Below, one piece after another: positions 1-12,583 of a DNA stretch of 64,000 nt (position 1 is its first letter; the number at the start of each line of letters is the position of its first letter). The DNA is from Eublepharis macularius. Lineage: Eukaryota > Chordata > Lepidosauria > Squamata > Eublepharidae. The position numbers were made by a program, and so were the translations under genes. The notes beneath the pieces are model-generated. The model was not told the origin of the DNA. It saw only the letters and a list, made by a program, of their open reading frames with translations, and searched no databases. The DNA is taken from positions 12,754,552-12,818,551 of the forward strand of contig NC_072790.1 of NCBI RefSeq assembly GCF_028583425.1. The letters run 5' to 3'.

Positions 1-335
1 CATACTTTTGTTTATCACTTATATTGAATTGAGATAAGAGTGGTTTTAATTGCATACTTAGAGAGCCCGTGTTTTTCTTCCTGTATTTTGCTTGCTCTCT
101 CTTTAAGAGCCTCTGTTCTAGACACTGTTACCTGTATCTGCTATATACTGGGCTGAAAATGAGATGTTAGCAGAGGGACAAACCAGTACAAAACAACAAG
201 ATGTATGATTCGCTCAGAGCGAGAGGACTGATGATTCAAAATGCACATGACAGCTTGGTTGTTGCACCAGATATACACCCACTTCTCCCAGACTACTCCC
301 ACCAGACCACAACCATGACCAAGATGGGGAAGAGT
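1..335. other. No feature recognised
   Basis: I see no gene, repeat family or structured element here. If the TBC1D32 transcript continues leftwards this is intron sequence of that gene. Confidence 0.4.
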
Positions 336-1800
336 TCAAGGAACGTTAGATACCGCAAGATACCCAACCCAGCCCATTTCTGTACATACCAGCAACCACT
401 GAGAAAGACCCCAAAGCCCAGGCTGCCCGATGGGTCTCCGGGTCCAGACCCAAGACCCCCAGGAGTCCTGCCACAGAGAAACCCCATTGTTGGCTGCCAA
501 GAAAGACTGCCATACTCGGAGATCCTCCTTGATGCCCTTCATTAAGAGAATGTGATGATGAGGTGCAAAGGCATTGCCCGTGGCCCAAGTGAGAAGTGTG
601 CAGACGGCACGGCCAAGGGACACGACCCGGCAGGCAAAATCCAGGTGCCCAATAATGGACTAGAGTGCCCTCAGGGTGCATTTTTGGTGGGACAAGACCA
701 GGGAGACAAGGTCCCACAGATGCCCTAACTTATCGCAAGGGGACAGGACAATCCCGCTACAGAGTGCAGTTCTATACCCAGGTAACTCTATACCCAGCAA
801 CTCAGTCTTTTCCTGGGCCAGCAGGACCCCCAGATTCCATGCCAAGCCCTGAAACGCAGAGGCAATCTGTGCAGGCAGAGCCAACAGTGGAAGCAATGAT
901 GAGGAAATCATCCAAATAATGGTTGATGTGTGGTACCCTATGCACTCTTTAGCCACCCACTCAATGAAAGTGCTGAATGTCTCAGTGGCAGCACAGGCCA
1001 CTGAGCACCCCATGGGCATAGCTTTGTCAATGTACCACTGGTCCCTGAATGTAAAACCCAACAGACAGTAGCCATTGGATGGACTGGGAGCAAGTGAAAG
1101 GCGGACTGCACATCACATTTGGCCAGAAAAGCCCCCATGCCAGAGGACCGGATGAGCCATACTGCATAGTCAAACGGTGTATATTTTACCAAGCACAGCT
1201 CGGGGGGGGGGGGGATGGCCTTGTTGACCATTGGATCATCCATTGTTGACCAATGGATATGAAAGATGAGCTGGTACTTCCTCTGGGCCTTCTTAGGGAC
1301 CACCCCTCATGGAAAGACTCTTAAGTTGGGCAAAGGGGGGGCATGAAATGGACCCATGTACCTACTGGTGGAGACCTCATAAATTTTTTCCACCATGACC
1401 TCTGGCAATACCCTGGCAGACGTGAGGTTGCCAGACATGGTGGAGATACATGGACCAGTAAAGGAGATCCTGAACCCGCTGGATAAACACTCCACTTGAT
1501 GGGATAATGAAGTAACAGTGGAAGGCATCAAGCCATATGGGGGTGAATGCCTGCCCCAAGCTCCCAGATGCTGAGCTACTTCCTGGCGCCTGCAGGTTGG
1601 GCAGCAGAGGTGCTAGATCCTCCCTCTTTAAGGGAGCTGCTGGCAGAGAATTGGCCTTCCCACAAAGGCTGCGAGGAGGAAGAGCTGCAAGGGTAGAAAA
1701 GCCAGAGGTGGAGCCCGAAACATCCACTGCAGCTGTGATTGAACTGGCACAAGGGATGCTAGCACTCCCATGGTTGTACTCCCACTGTCACTGTCTCAGA
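336..1800 (-). mobile_element. DIRS-type tyrosine-recombinase retroelement fossil
   Basis: The minus strand encodes broken reverse-transcriptase-region protein typical of DIRS elements: a PPLPNLRVFP stretch, then VPKKAQ, ELCLVKYTPFDYAVWLIR, LAKCDVQSAFHLLPVHP, and a further block with DKAMPMGCSVACAATETFST and FIEWVAKE. These are the usual DIRS RT landmarks in the usual order. The copy is broken, with several breaks, and I do not see intact ends or a recombinase gene. It lies in, or just beyond, the part of TBC1D32 that leaves the window. It looks old. Confidence 0.75.
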
Positions 1801-2432
1801 GCCACAGCTTTTGGCTGATGAGGTCCCACCTTGCCCTGATGTTGTGAGAGGCCCTTTTATGGAAAGCCTCATCTACTCAATGGCCACCGTGTCTCCGACC
1901 AATGCCTGGGCTCACAGGATGTTCCCCATGTGGCTTGTCAGGTGCCAACGCCTCTCGGGGTAGGCAGCCTGAACTACCCCCCCCATAAAAACTGCGTATC
2001 TCTCTAGCCAACTGCTGAAGGTATTGCACTGTGTTAACAAATTCAATATCTACCTCTTAAAAACAAAAGCTTAAAAAGAATTGTTAGTTCAAGGCATTAT
2101 CAATTAAGACTTTCAAGAGTCATCATGAATCAGCCCGAAGCATAACAAAATTAATCAGATGTTCTTACCATCCATTTTTTAAACCACACAGCTCTGAGAT
2201 CAACCAGAGCCAAGAAACATACTGGATCCAATGATTTTAAAGAAACTCTGTGGTTTGGTTCATGTTTTACTGACAGAAGTGAAAGAGTACTCTCCATTAT
2301 TTCTTCCATGAACCTAAACAGGTTTTAAAAAAAAGCGCTATTAAATAAAAAGCCAATCTTTATATTGATTACATCAATATTTTAAGCTTATTCATACCAG
2401 TTATCCATCTATATCATCCAGATAAATACACT
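1801..2432. other. Unassigned intergenic/intronic sequence
   Basis: AT-rich sequence after a short C-rich stretch near 1978. No exon with both splice sites and a readable frame was found on either strand. Confidence 0.35.
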
Positions 2433-2585
2433 CAGTGATTCCGCACACGTTGGATAATGCACTTCCAATCCTCTTTATGGATCATTTGGAACGGATTTCT
2501 TTCTGTGCAGAACAAAAAATCCACCTCAAACAATTGATAAAGTGCACTGAAAGTGCATTATCCAACATGTGCAGAATCAGCCACT
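2433..2585. mobile_element. Short MITE with ~30-bp terminal inverted repeats
   Basis: The left end (GATTCCGCACACGTTGGATA...) is mirrored at the right end (TATCCAACATGTGCAGAATC), so about 30 bp at each end form an imperfect inverted repeat around a ~90-bp centre. The superfamily is uncertain because I cannot fix a target-site duplication. Confidence 0.6.
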
Positions 2586-3298
2586 ATGAAGGAGGAATCA
2601 AATATATTTAACTTTGTTCATGTGGAAACAGCAAGCATTTTAACATGACTTAAGAAGTCCAGAAACTGAATGTGCTATTCTTTTCTATACACCACTGAAA
2701 TGAAGTCACTTTCAGAAAAAGATTATTATATCATCAAAGTACAGAATTGCAATATTGTGAATAATTACTGGAAAAGAATAAATACGAGGCAGTTAAATTG
2801 CCAGAAGAACTGAGACAGGTAGAATATTCTAAATTTAACCAAGACCCAGCAGAAAAGCAAAGTATATGAAGTCCTAAAGCACCAAAATCAGGCTAGCATA
2901 GAGAAATATGACATGAAGAGACTTCACTTCCAAACCCCAAGTTACAGGTAATTTCCGGCATTGTATTCAGTTCACATAAAGGGCAGTTAGTTTAGAGAGC
3001 TGAGATAAGGGATATTATCCTTATTACATCCACCTTAGACAGAATGGAAGAAGTGAGTAAAACTGCACTTAGACAGATGACCATCATTATTTCATTTACT
3101 GTGCTATCTTACACAGAGTTTTTTCAGACTGGAGTAACTGTGCACAGGATTGTACTGTTAGTACCTTAATAAATTACTATGTTATCCAAACTGCTATACA
3201 CATGGAGGCCTTGTAACAAGCAAAGGCTTCCACTTGCTGGTCCTGAACACGTGTGTATATTGCAGGGTATTTAAAACAATATTTTGGGATCTTTAACC

Positions 3299-4310
3299 TG
3301 TGCCCACCAAGATCTAAATCCAGCCCAGAATAACAAGGGGAATAAGCACTCTTAAAATGAAAAGGGGTTTTATTGAGATAACGTAAGCCAAATTAAACAA
3401 CTGTCAAATGAAATGAGAGAGATTGTGAAGCAGCAAACCAAAAAACCTTTCCCTAATAGCTGCCTGTCTATAAGGGAAAACACGGGGTGGGGAATGGGAG
3501 CATCCCACCTGTCCTGCAGAGTGTGAAAATCCCGTAGAGTCCTGAAGTAGCGGGCGGAAGAAAGGAGTGTAGAGACAGAGACCGGCTCGTGTCTTCGAGG
3601 AACCTGCGTCACACAAGGGCAGCAGCTGGAAAAACTGCTGCAAAGTCTTAGGGATTTGGAGGCTGTATTTATAGCACAGATGTTCACGATCTGGATGTAA
3701 CAGATGGCTGTCTCTGGGAGGGTGTTGGGCTCGTGATGAGGCTGAGCACCTGCTAGATCCTGCTCTGCATTAAGGCTATCAGAAAATCTAATTTTGGAAA
3801 ATAAGTTTAAAGTGGGGAGGAAGCTGATATTGAGAAGGGGTGTTTTTCTGGTTTGCATAGAAGTTAAAAATGCTTTCTAGAAGAGGTTTGGAAAACACCT
3901 AAGGCTGGGTGAATAACAGATTAAGGAAAGGGCAGAACTCTTCCCGTACAATCACTAAGGTAAGGGGAGGAACTAGCTGGGGTCGGTCCATTGCTCATTG
4001 TCTTGGCGGCCTAAGTCGTTTATTAGGGCCATATTATTCAGGAAGGAAGCGCCAAAGTCCTTGGGGGAGAACGGCCCTCCAGTCTAATCAGCCTAAGGTG
4101 TGCTTTGGGGAAGAGCAGGTCTGCATTCCATCACTACTTTATGACCCACCACCTTGTTCTTGGCATGGTTCACTACTGCATAACGAGCCACTGTGCTACG
4201 TTTAATTTTGCAGGATTCAGACTCCATTTCCTAGTCCTAAGCTCATGTTAGAACCAATACAGGAGATCAAAATAGGGACCCCCCATGAGGCAAGGATTCC
4301 AGGAGCGACA
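3299..4310 (-). mobile_element. Solo LTR of an endogenous retrovirus-like element
   Basis: The ~1.0-kb unit begins TG and ends CA. Read on the minus strand it has a TATA box (TATAAATACAG, near 3672-3662) and a polyadenylation signal (CAATAAAACC, near 3375) in the order expected for U3-R-U5. No internal retroviral genes adjoin it, so it is read as a solo LTR left by recombination. I could not find a clean short flanking duplication, which suggests an old insertion or slightly wrong ends. It sits left of TBC1D32 exon 9, inside the gene if the gene continues. Confidence 0.5.
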
Positions 4311-4390
4311 ATTAATATTAGTCATTTAGCACATAGAAGCAGCAAGTGGCAAAGGAGAATAAAGAAGATAATTGCTGAATAGTGATATAC

Positions 4391-4452
4391 CTTTCTGGAT
4401 GACGAATCCAAAAAGACGGGACTTCCCTCTGGTACTCATTTAGCAAACGTAT
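4391..4452 (-). CDS. TBC1D32: TBC1D32 coding exon 9 (last one in window)
   Basis: The minus-strand exon reads [20 protein letters not shown] plus two bases. It lies between an acceptor (TTGACAG) and donor (AAAG|GTATATC). It joins the previous exon at phase 0 and ends with two bases over, so the next exon must begin mid-codon. That exon was not found in positions 1-4390. The text closely follows the human BROMI segment around [20 protein letters not shown], quoted from memory. Confidence 0.88.
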
Positions 4453-4543
4453 CTGTCAATAAAAAGATAATTGTTTTAGTGAAGCTTGACTTTAAAAAAA
4501 ATCATTTTGACTTAGAAAAACAAACTATGGGAAAGATATGTAC

Positions 4544-4647
4544 CTTTTTAAGTAAACATATTATATCAGGGTTACTTATATCAACACCCATTGATATAGC
4601 AGGAACATAATTATCTTCAGAAAGAAAGCACAGCTCTAAGCATTTTG
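4544..4647 (-). CDS. TBC1D32: TBC1D32 coding exon 8
   Basis: The exon completes the alanine codon split over the junction and reads KCLELCFLSEDNYVP...NPDIICLLKK. The acceptor is CTTTACAG and the donor AAAAAG|GTACAT. Length is 104 nt (2 + 34 codons), in phase with both neighbours. It is part of the helical N-terminal repeat region of BROMI. Confidence 0.88.
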
Positions 4648-4750
4648 CTGTAAAGAGAAAAATAATGGTTTCAATTTCAGTGCAACTGTACATTTCTTTA
4701 ATTTAAAGGCCAGAAAATCAAATGAATTTTGTGTGACTGAATGAACTTGC

Positions 4751-4829
4751 CTAAACTTGCGTAGAGTTCCCTTGTCATATATAATGGACAGGAAGAAAAT
4801 GTTCTGGCATAGAATTTCAACACTTTGTC
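4751..4829 (-). CDS. TBC1D32: TBC1D32 coding exon 7 (GC-AG intron follows)
   Basis: Reads DKVLKFYARTFSSCPLYMTR then ELYASL, matching the family's ILKFYAQTF...LHMTKEIYTSLAKYLE region. The acceptor is a pyrimidine-rich TTTACAG. No GT lies at the 3' end in the right phase. The only donor that restores the frame with exon 8 is TTTAG|GCAAGT, a textbook GC donor with otherwise perfect consensus. Length is 79 nt (26 codons + 1). Confidence 0.85.
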
Positions 4830-5616
4830 CTGTAAAAGTAAAAAAATAAAGATAAATCCGTGTAAATTTATTTTCAGGATACTAACCAAATCTATACGAA
4901 ATTTACAGTTTAGACCAGTGCAGATTTACTCCAATGACACCTGCATAGGATTGCACTATTAATCTTGTGTCAAAGACTGCATTATACAGAGCATCACAGA
5001 TGTACTTGCAGATCAACAAATGAACACCAGACACAACAAAGTTACAATATTCCTTTGTGGCCCTGTTCTGTGTACCCTGAATTTCAGAAGCAAGGTAGGC
5101 AGCAAGGCAACCAAAAATGAGGCTCAACTTTTACTCTTGTTGCTGTTGTATGGTTGTTTCATATATCTGGCTATTATTACCAAATAGACATTTATCATGG
5201 ATTTTTATGCTGTTTAGCTCAGATTGTATACTTTATGTATTTTATTGTACCTAATTCAGGACTGAAAAGCACCTTTAGAATTATTCATTCTGAATGGAGT
5301 GCAAGTACTGTGTCCTACAACATTAGCGTCTAGATTTTCTATTCTACACTGTTCAGTGCCTACATTCATTGTGCCAACATGACAGAGAGAGAGAGAAAGA
5401 TAACAAACAGCATGCTAGGCTAGAACCCTTTTCTTGGATATCTTATTTTTCTAGATGCAAGGAAATTTTGCATGTTTATATGATTCTTCACCTAGACTGT
5501 AAAACAAAATTGTCCCAGAAAGCCTGTAGCCTATACGTTTTGTGATCAGAAAACAAGACATATTCATTTGCCTTCCAAAACTGCAAGCATTCCTATGATA
5601 AGTTGTATGTATGTGT

Positions 5617-5710
5617 GTTATGAGCTGTCAAATCACTTCCAACTTATGGTGACCATATGAATGAAAGACCTCCAAAGCATCCTATCACTGACAGCCTTGC
5701 TCAGATCTCA
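5617..5710 (-). mobile_element. BovB-like 3' tail fragment
   Basis: The stretch GCTGTCAAATCACTTCCAAC followed by TTATGGTGACCATATGA resembles the 3' end shared by RTE-BovB LINEs and the SINEs they mobilise. Only the tail is recognisable. Confidence 0.45.
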
Positions 5711-5721
5711 TTTTGGTTCTT

Positions 5722-5925
5722 CCAATAATAAATAATAGCTTGGCCCCAAAGCCTGGAAGCAGCCCTGGAACTTGAAGGGGTCTATCCCTACCGCACCACT
5801 CCCAGAAACCTTACCTGAGCAGGCAGCAGGAAAGGTACCAATAATAAATAATAGCTTGGCCCAGAGCCTGGCAGCAGCCCTGGAACCTGAAGGGGTAGAT
5901 CCCTATCCCACCACACACAAAGAAA
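5722..5925. repeat. Two-copy tandem duplication, period 116 bp
   Basis: CCAATAATAAATAATAGCTT at 5722 recurs at 5838 with the following GGCCC...GCCTGG.AGCAGCCCTGGAAC text conserved. This is a local tandem duplication in a TBC1D32 intron. Confidence 0.7.
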
Positions 5926-6269
5926 ATTCAAGCTCCAATGCACTCTCCCTGTCTCTCTCTCAAAATGCCAACTGCAACTGTCTCTCCCTCACTGTCTGCA
6001 AAACCAGAGCTGGGAGCCCCCCTCCCCCCTGCTCTTTGTGCCCTTGTTGTAACAAATTTGGCGCTCCACACTTGAAAGGAAGTCCTGCCTATTAAGCTAA
6101 ATTGGGCTTAGATTGGGGTTTCCAGGGCAAGTAGGAGTTCAGACAATCCCTGCCTAAGTTGCCAAGGGAATTGACTGCAGGTGCCAGACTGTCTGGCTTT
6201 GGTGAACAGCAACGAATGAGGCTTGCAACAACCACCTGCTCATTTAGAATGGGGCCTCGTGAACAGCTT

Positions 6270-6345
6270 GTTCTTGAACAGCAGATTGGGCTGTTTGCGG
6301 CTTATTTTTGTTCGTATTGCTGTTCGTGCCCATCTCTACTCACAA
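6270..6345. mobile_element. Terminal fragment of a hAT-like element
   Basis: The stretch ends GTTCGTGCCCATCTCTA, close to the mirror of the end TAGAGATGGGCATG seen on the complete element at 40184. It is probably one end of a related element, and its partner end was not located. Confidence 0.35.
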
Positions 6346-6719
6346 CCACCCACATGTTCTGTCAAACTGCCATCTATAAAAAGTCTTCCTATATTACCAG
6401 TTAAACTGAGGAGATCTAAGAAGAAAGCCTGTGGTGACAGTGAAAACCTTTCGAGAGAGTCGGGAAGGCAGCAATATATAGGTCTCACAAACAAAACAGG
6501 GAAGGTGTCCTTGAAGTAAAAACCTGGGTAAAGTACAGAATACCTGATGCTCTGTGTGAAGGGGGGGGGGGGAGACTGTTGGTTGTGACCAGAGGTATCA
6601 GTTTAAGGTATAAGATTTAAGGAGCTGAATTGAAGGTACAAAGGCAAAAGGTTTTCAACAGTTTAAAAAAATATAAAAGCAAGCAAATCATTACAGCTGC
6701 CCTTCCCAAGTCTCAATCT

Positions 6720-7790
6720 CCTTCTGATTTTGTGGTTGTAGTTTTCTTTTTGTTTGCTGATTAAGCCAAGGAATAAAAAGTCTTTAACAATCTCAATTTC
6801 TTCATTGTTAGCCTTAAAATTGTGTAATTACTTGGTAGTTATTACTTTTGTCTTCTTGATGTTCAGCTACCATTCTGCTTTGGCATTTTCTCCTTCAACC
6901 TTCATCAGTAATTGTTTCAAGCCTTCACTATTTTCTGCCAGTAAAAATTGTTAATGTTCCTTCCACCAATTTTCACTCCATCTAATCTAGATTTCCTTAT
7001 GATATGTTTAGCATATAGGTTGAACAGATAGAGACACAGTATAGCATCCCTAGCTATGGTTTTAATTTCCGTTTGATTTTCTGGATTTTGTGAAATTGAT
7101 CACTTGTTACTCCTTCATTGTTCTCTTCTATTTCTTTGCACTGGTTATTAAAAAAAGATCTCTTTATCTCTGTGTGCAAATTGCATAAAAGATCCATTTA
7201 GAATTCTGATTCTATTTCTGTCACCTTTTAGTTTTGCTTCTCGTCTTTCTTTAGTAATTGTAGGAGTTTCACCAGTCATCAATCAAGACTTCTCCTTGCT
7301 TTTGGCTACAAGAATAGTCTTTGCACATTCTTCCTTGAAAGTATCTCTGGTTTCAGTCCATAGTTCTTCCTGTTCATGATTAAATAAGCTTAGTAATGAA
7401 AATCTATTCTTTACATGGTCTTTAAATTCTTCAGCAATATTATTTAGATTATATTTTGGTATGATGATTCGTTGTGTTTCTCTTCAGTTTTTTTCTAATT
7501 TTTGATACTAACAATTCATGGTCTGTTCCACAATCAACTCCTGATCTTGTTTTAGCAAACAGAATAGAGTTTCTCCATCTTCTGCTTCCGATTATGTAAT
7601 CTGTTTGGTTCCTGTATTGGCTATCTGGTGATTTCGATGTATACAATCATCTGTTAGTTTGCCTGAAGCATGAATCAACAAGCTGGCTTCACAAAATTCT
7701 ATGAGTCGCTCTCCTGTTTCATTTCATTATAATCCTAGTCCAAATTTTCCACCAGTGTTTGATTCTGCTTTGTCTCTTACTTTTGCATTC
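6720..7790 (-). mobile_element. RTE-BovB LINE fragment
   Basis: Minus-strand translation contains DSQYRNQTDYIIGSRRWRNS then FAKTRSGVDCGTDHELLVSK, the end of the BovB endonuclease domain (family text: QYRNQIDYILCSRRWRSS... GADCGSDHELLIAK). Further degenerate BovB-like sequence runs left to about 6720. It is broken by stops and frameshifts and lies within the TBC1D32 intron between exons 6 and 7. Confidence 0.7.
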
Positions 7791-8268
7791 CAGCTGTATA
7801 GATTCACATATTAATGGCGAAACCAAAACACTGTTTTGTACCCAGCCTATCAGGATCTGGGTTTGCCTTGACAGAAAAGCATTATGTACAAGTGAAAGCA
7901 AAGAGGAATGTTCCTTGACAGATCAGTCTGGGGACAGAGCTCCATTACCATCTGCGGAAGCAGAGGATTTGTTATAATCTTAAACCTTATTTCAGTGCTC
8001 ACACTCTTTTAACAAATACATAAGAACGCATTATTACCAATAGAGAAATACGTTCTTGTAGAAGAAAATTAAAACTGTGCATACATAATTGTACAAATGC
8101 CGTTTTAAAGAAAATACATATACGCACAATAGACAGGCCCATTTCCCCTTTTATAAAGTAAAACTGACATCCATATGAAACATTTCATATTTAACTGATA
8201 CACAATGTAAATTCAAATCAAGTAATGCATTATGTAAAGCAAAATGAAAAACTAGTTATTTGCCTTAC

Positions 8269-8394
8269 ACTGAAATTGGGATCAGGATCCGAGAGGGATG
8301 CTGCAAGATGCTTACGCAAGTTGGTCCAGCCCTCGCAGTTCAACACATCAGATGGAGGTGCAGAACACAGCGTGTGCATTGCCTCCTGACGCAC
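8269..8394 (-). CDS. TBC1D32: TBC1D32 coding exon 6
   Basis: The 126-nt, 42-codon exon is phase 0 at both ends. It reads [20 protein letters not shown] then [19 protein letters not shown] and NFS. The acceptor is TATTGCAG and the donor CAGT|GTAAGG. It corresponds to the human stretch [20 protein letters not shown], recalled from memory. Confidence 0.9.
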
Positions 8395-9908
8395 CTGCAA
8401 TACCCAGGAAAAGTACGTATAAGAACAACATTCTCACACTTGCATTCTTCCATCCTCCTAACCAGCACTCAATGAGTTTACTCTTTGCTGCTTACCACAT
8501 CTATCCTCTCTATTTCATCTTCACCTTGTAGCAGCAACACAATATCGTACCAGCCACATCCGTTTCTCCTTGCAACCACTTGCTCTTTCCTGCACCCTCT
8601 CTCTCTGCTCTCTATGATGCACATTTATTCATCATAAATCTTCACTACCACACATGCAATGCAAGATTACATACTATTCAAATGATAGCACCTCCCCCCC
8701 CAGGGCTTTCTAGCCCCTTCTTTCCTACTTCTGCCCTGAAAAACTGCTGCCAGAGGTTGAGAGACCAGCTGGAGTGGCATATGATTCACAATAGGGTCTG
8801 TGGTTTGAAGGATAAACTGAAAACCTCTAGGCATATACAGGGCTGTATAGGTCCCTGCACTGCCACACATGAAACCGTAATATATACAAAGACTGTCAGG
8901 AAAACGAGATTAAGTTATATAATAGGTTAAAATGCCACAATAAAATTCATACTTATTGTTAAAAAGGTAATGACATCAGTAACAGTCCTCATCAGCAATA
9001 AATTGAAAAGGCAACAGCTTACCAACGCCCACAGTTATGACAAAGTAGAAGATAAAAGATGTGAATGTCATGTAATAGGAACTGTCTTAGGGTGAAGATA
9101 TATGTAACATTTTGAGAGCTATGAGGACACTATGAAAGGGCCCTCACCATGTTCAATTTAAATGTACCTACTCTCCATGTTTGCCCACTTTCAAGCAGAT
9201 GCTGCCTGTGCGTCACAACAAACTTTCATCAAGATCCTATAACCACAAACTAGTCTTTGGAGCAATCTTTAAACAAGTCCTTTCCCCCCAGTAATAAGTT
9301 TATAAATGAATGGATAAACTCACAAATCTTTATGCAGCGTTTTTGAAAACACAATAAAGATGTACAGTAGTTACTTTATAAGGCTTGAAAAAGGACTAGG
9401 CGATGCACCAGTAGGTCTATCAACAGCCATTATACATGATAGTGAACTAAATGGAATCTCCTTGTTCAGAAGAATTCTCAACACCAGATGCTGAGACAAT
9501 AAATAGGGAGACTGTTATCACCAGTATATGCTTCTCTAGTCAACATTCAGAGATACCAGCTGGTCACTGTTGGAAATAGAATGCTGCTGTAGACCAATCC
9601 CAGTTTGACCCAGTAACAACCTTTTTAGGCAACAGCTAAATCTAATTACCACAAGGAATTGATAATGTAGATTCCATCTGAAAGCATATTCAAAAGGTAC
9701 TCCATTTAGATCATATCTAAAAGGAAGAATGATAACGCCACTCAAAAGATTTTTACTCCAACAAAATACAACAAATGACCAAATTTGTTTTTGCTTTAAA
9801 GCAATAGAGTCTGGTCTACAGATTTATCTTGATTTAACCCTTATTGTGTGAAATGGGAGAAGAGAATTAACTATATCCGACATTTTCCTCCCCTCTTTTA
9901 GACTTTAC
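8395..9908. other. TBC1D32 intron between exons 5 and 6
   Basis: No exon or known repeat is recognised. Sequence is AT-rich with short C-runs near 8691. Confidence 0.4.
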
Positions 9909-9980
9909 CTCTTTTGGCTGTGTAGGATCAAGTCTTTTCACAAGTAGCTGCAACTGTTCTTGATTTATGAATGTATAACT
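9909..9980 (-). CDS. TBC1D32: TBC1D32 coding exon 5 (short)
   Basis: The 72-nt, 24-codon exon reads SYTFINQEQLQLLVKRLDP then TQPKE. It is flanked by acceptor GTTACAG and donor AAAGAG|GTAAAG, phase 0 on both sides. It fits exactly between the conserved ...SDSDSSFNQ end of exon 4 and VRQEA of exon 6. Confidence 0.88.
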
Positions 9981-12405
9981 CTGTAACACATTGTAAAATG
10001 TCCATTAAATAAAGTCTATTATAAATAGAACAAAATAATAGCTTTAATAGCTAGCCAATAAAATTTACTTTAAGAGATTCTTGTTATCTTACTGAAATAT
10101 TAAAGGGGATATTTTTAAGGTAAAATGAGGGGGGGCTTTCCATTCCTCATCGGATTATAAAATGCTAAATAAAATGATCTGTCATAGTATTTGGTAGAAA
10201 GTAGTAAAAAAAGAGTATTTTGGAAATAACATGCTTTATGATGGTGCTACTGATAAATATGTGAAAATATTTAAGGAACTAATGCCTTTGCATAAGATTC
10301 ATTAATTAAATAACATAATTCCTATGCAAAGCTCTGTGTATGGCAAAAACAAGCTCTCCCGCTTATTGCAATATTAGGAGTATTCCTATGTACACATAGG
10401 ACATGGTATGACTACTACACTGTAGTTATTGGGAAGCTGTCAATTGTGATAGAAGTGTGTCTGTTCCTTTCTATGCTTCCAAGGAGTCCTCAGAGTTACA
10501 TGTATTCTGATTTTAGTAGGGAAAATACAGATTCACAAAAACCAACAGGCCTCTAGCTCTTCATCTAAATGGAATACATTGTATTCATTGACTTTGCAAT
10601 AAAATTTTAAAAAATGACCTTCATGGGCCTGGCTGTACAAGTCAGAGAAAATAATTTCTCACTGGTTTCATTATACTTTATATATCTCATAATATTACAT
10701 AGAAGGTATACAGAGAACTATTCTTCTGAGGAGAACACAAGCAGTCTCCAAGTGAAACATCAAAAACTGTGTGTGAGACTTAGGCCGCTCCATGCGTTTA
10801 AAACACTGAATTGCCTCACTTTTAAAAGCAAAAAGGGGGTATGGGTGAGAAGAAACCTCCAACCCCGCCAGTTCCTCCTTCCAGGGACTTTTCTCCCAGA
10901 CAGGCCTTCAGTACTGAAAGCTGACCAGGAGGAAACTGCTTGAGGAAAGAGGCTACAGAGAAGCAAGCCCTGAGACAGTGGATGCCTTTCACCTGAATGC
11001 CCTTACTGCAAATCCTTCATCCCCTTCTTTCTATATGACTAATTACATGAGGACGCTCAAGTGAAGGGAGACTCAATGTTCGCTGGGAAAGGTAGTTAAA
11101 GATCACTTCTCAGAGGCTTTGTTTATTCCAAAGGGTTGACAGACCCTTTGGAAAGGCAAAATTGAAATAAATAAACCCTCTGAGGAGAAATCTTTGCCAG
11201 CTAACACTGCATCTCCCTTCACTTGAGCGTCCTTGCGTTATTTGTCTTGTTTGAGAGACTCTCGGGTACTTCTGTTTAAACATAGAATTATTACTTTCCT
11301 ATCCAGTTTGTCCCTAAAGGTTCTCACTTTCAGTAAGGGGATAAGAAAAAGCCTCATGTGACACTTTCAGAATGTAGGGCTGTTGAAGACAAGAGCTCCA
11401 AGATGAAAGAAAGCTTGCTAGGCGGATTCTTCCTCTCTCTACTTCCAGAAAGGAGTCAGTCTATCTGCCTTCTCCAAGGCTTAGTCTAAAGGTAGCATAT
11501 AAGGTGACTCTTCCCCTTCCTGAAATAACAGAAAAAACCCTCACAGCCTTCAAAACGAATCCCTATTTAATAGGGGAATCCTATAGATCAGTTAATAGGG
11601 CCATCACTAACTGCCATACAATATTTGGGATCCTACACTCCCCCAGCAACATCAGAAGCACAAATAGCAGTAAGAGGGAAAAAGGCACCTCCAACACCAT
11701 CCACCAATCACAACGTTAACAACAATGCTGCTTCCAAATAACACACTGCCTCCAAAACATTTACCTGGTTTATACTGTAGCTATGTCCTTGATTTACACC
11801 AACTGAAGGATAAGATTCCTGTTAAAAAGGCAGTTAAGTGTTTTCCACTGTTACAACTGCAGATATGAACAGAGGATTTTTTTCTCCCAGCCCTTCCCCT
11901 TTTGTTTCATTTTTATTTTGTACTGAACATGCAGTTTAATGAGAGGTTCTTGAGAACTCAAAAGGTTGCACATTGTTTTGTGATATCTAGTTGGGTTTTA
12001 ATAAAAAGAATGACGCAACTTTTGGTTTGGGGGTCTAAAAAAGGAACAGCCTGGCATACGGCCTTGGAAAGACAGGATTGTGATAAGGAGGCTGAGTGCT
12101 GAATCACCTCTTTGGCCTTACAGAGAGACTAGCCCTAAACAGAGAACAGCCATCATCAGCACTGCATTATGGAAATGAAGCACAGTGCTGTTAACAGTAT
12201 CTCAACTCAACAAAAAAGTATAGAAAGAGGAGAAAGAGAACTAATTCAGCAGTAAGCCAGAATTGCAAGAGCTCAGGTGACTATCAGAAGACTGATAGCT
12301 GTCTCTTTGAAATGTTATTTTCAAGATTATTATGGAGATATTCACAACATTCACATATACACACCCCTAGAAAGTAGAACTTCTTTATCAGGGGTTTAAT
12401 CATAC
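9981..12405. other. TBC1D32 intron between exons 4 and 5
   Basis: No coding exon on either strand and no repeat family I can name. An inverted pair (CAAGTGAAGGGAGA near 11060; CTCCCTTCACTTGAGCGTCC near 11211) suggests an old MITE at about 11030-11235. Confidence 0.35.
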
Positions 12406-12583
12406 CTGATTAAATGACGAATCACTATCAGAACAGTTATCATTATAGTAACTGCTCTGCGGCTCTGTTTTTACTTTTCTTTGCAGCTCTTTAGAGCGCA
12501 TCTGATCTTCTTCAAACTTATTAATCAGAGATTCAACAACAACCATCATGACATTCTTCAGAGAGTGCATCATTTCTCTGTAC
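12406..12583 (-). CDS. TBC1D32: TBC1D32 coding exon 4
   Basis: The 178-nt exon reads [20 protein letters not shown] then [16 protein letters not shown] and, at its end, the acidic/serine run [13 protein letters not shown]. The acceptor is CTCTAAAG and the donor AATCAG|GTATGA. It completes a glutamate codon split with exon 3. The run NCSDSDSS is a recognisable BROMI landmark. Confidence 0.92.

Noticed and set aside
3370-3858. 162-codon minus-strand ORF
   Set aside because: It lies wholly inside the solo LTR (TATA box upstream, poly(A) signal downstream) and has no protein-like motif.
9536-9745. 69-codon minus ORF as a further TBC1D32 exon or BovB piece
   Set aside because: No splice sites in phase, and exons 5 and 6 already join conserved text without a gap. 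The similarity to BovB is too weak.
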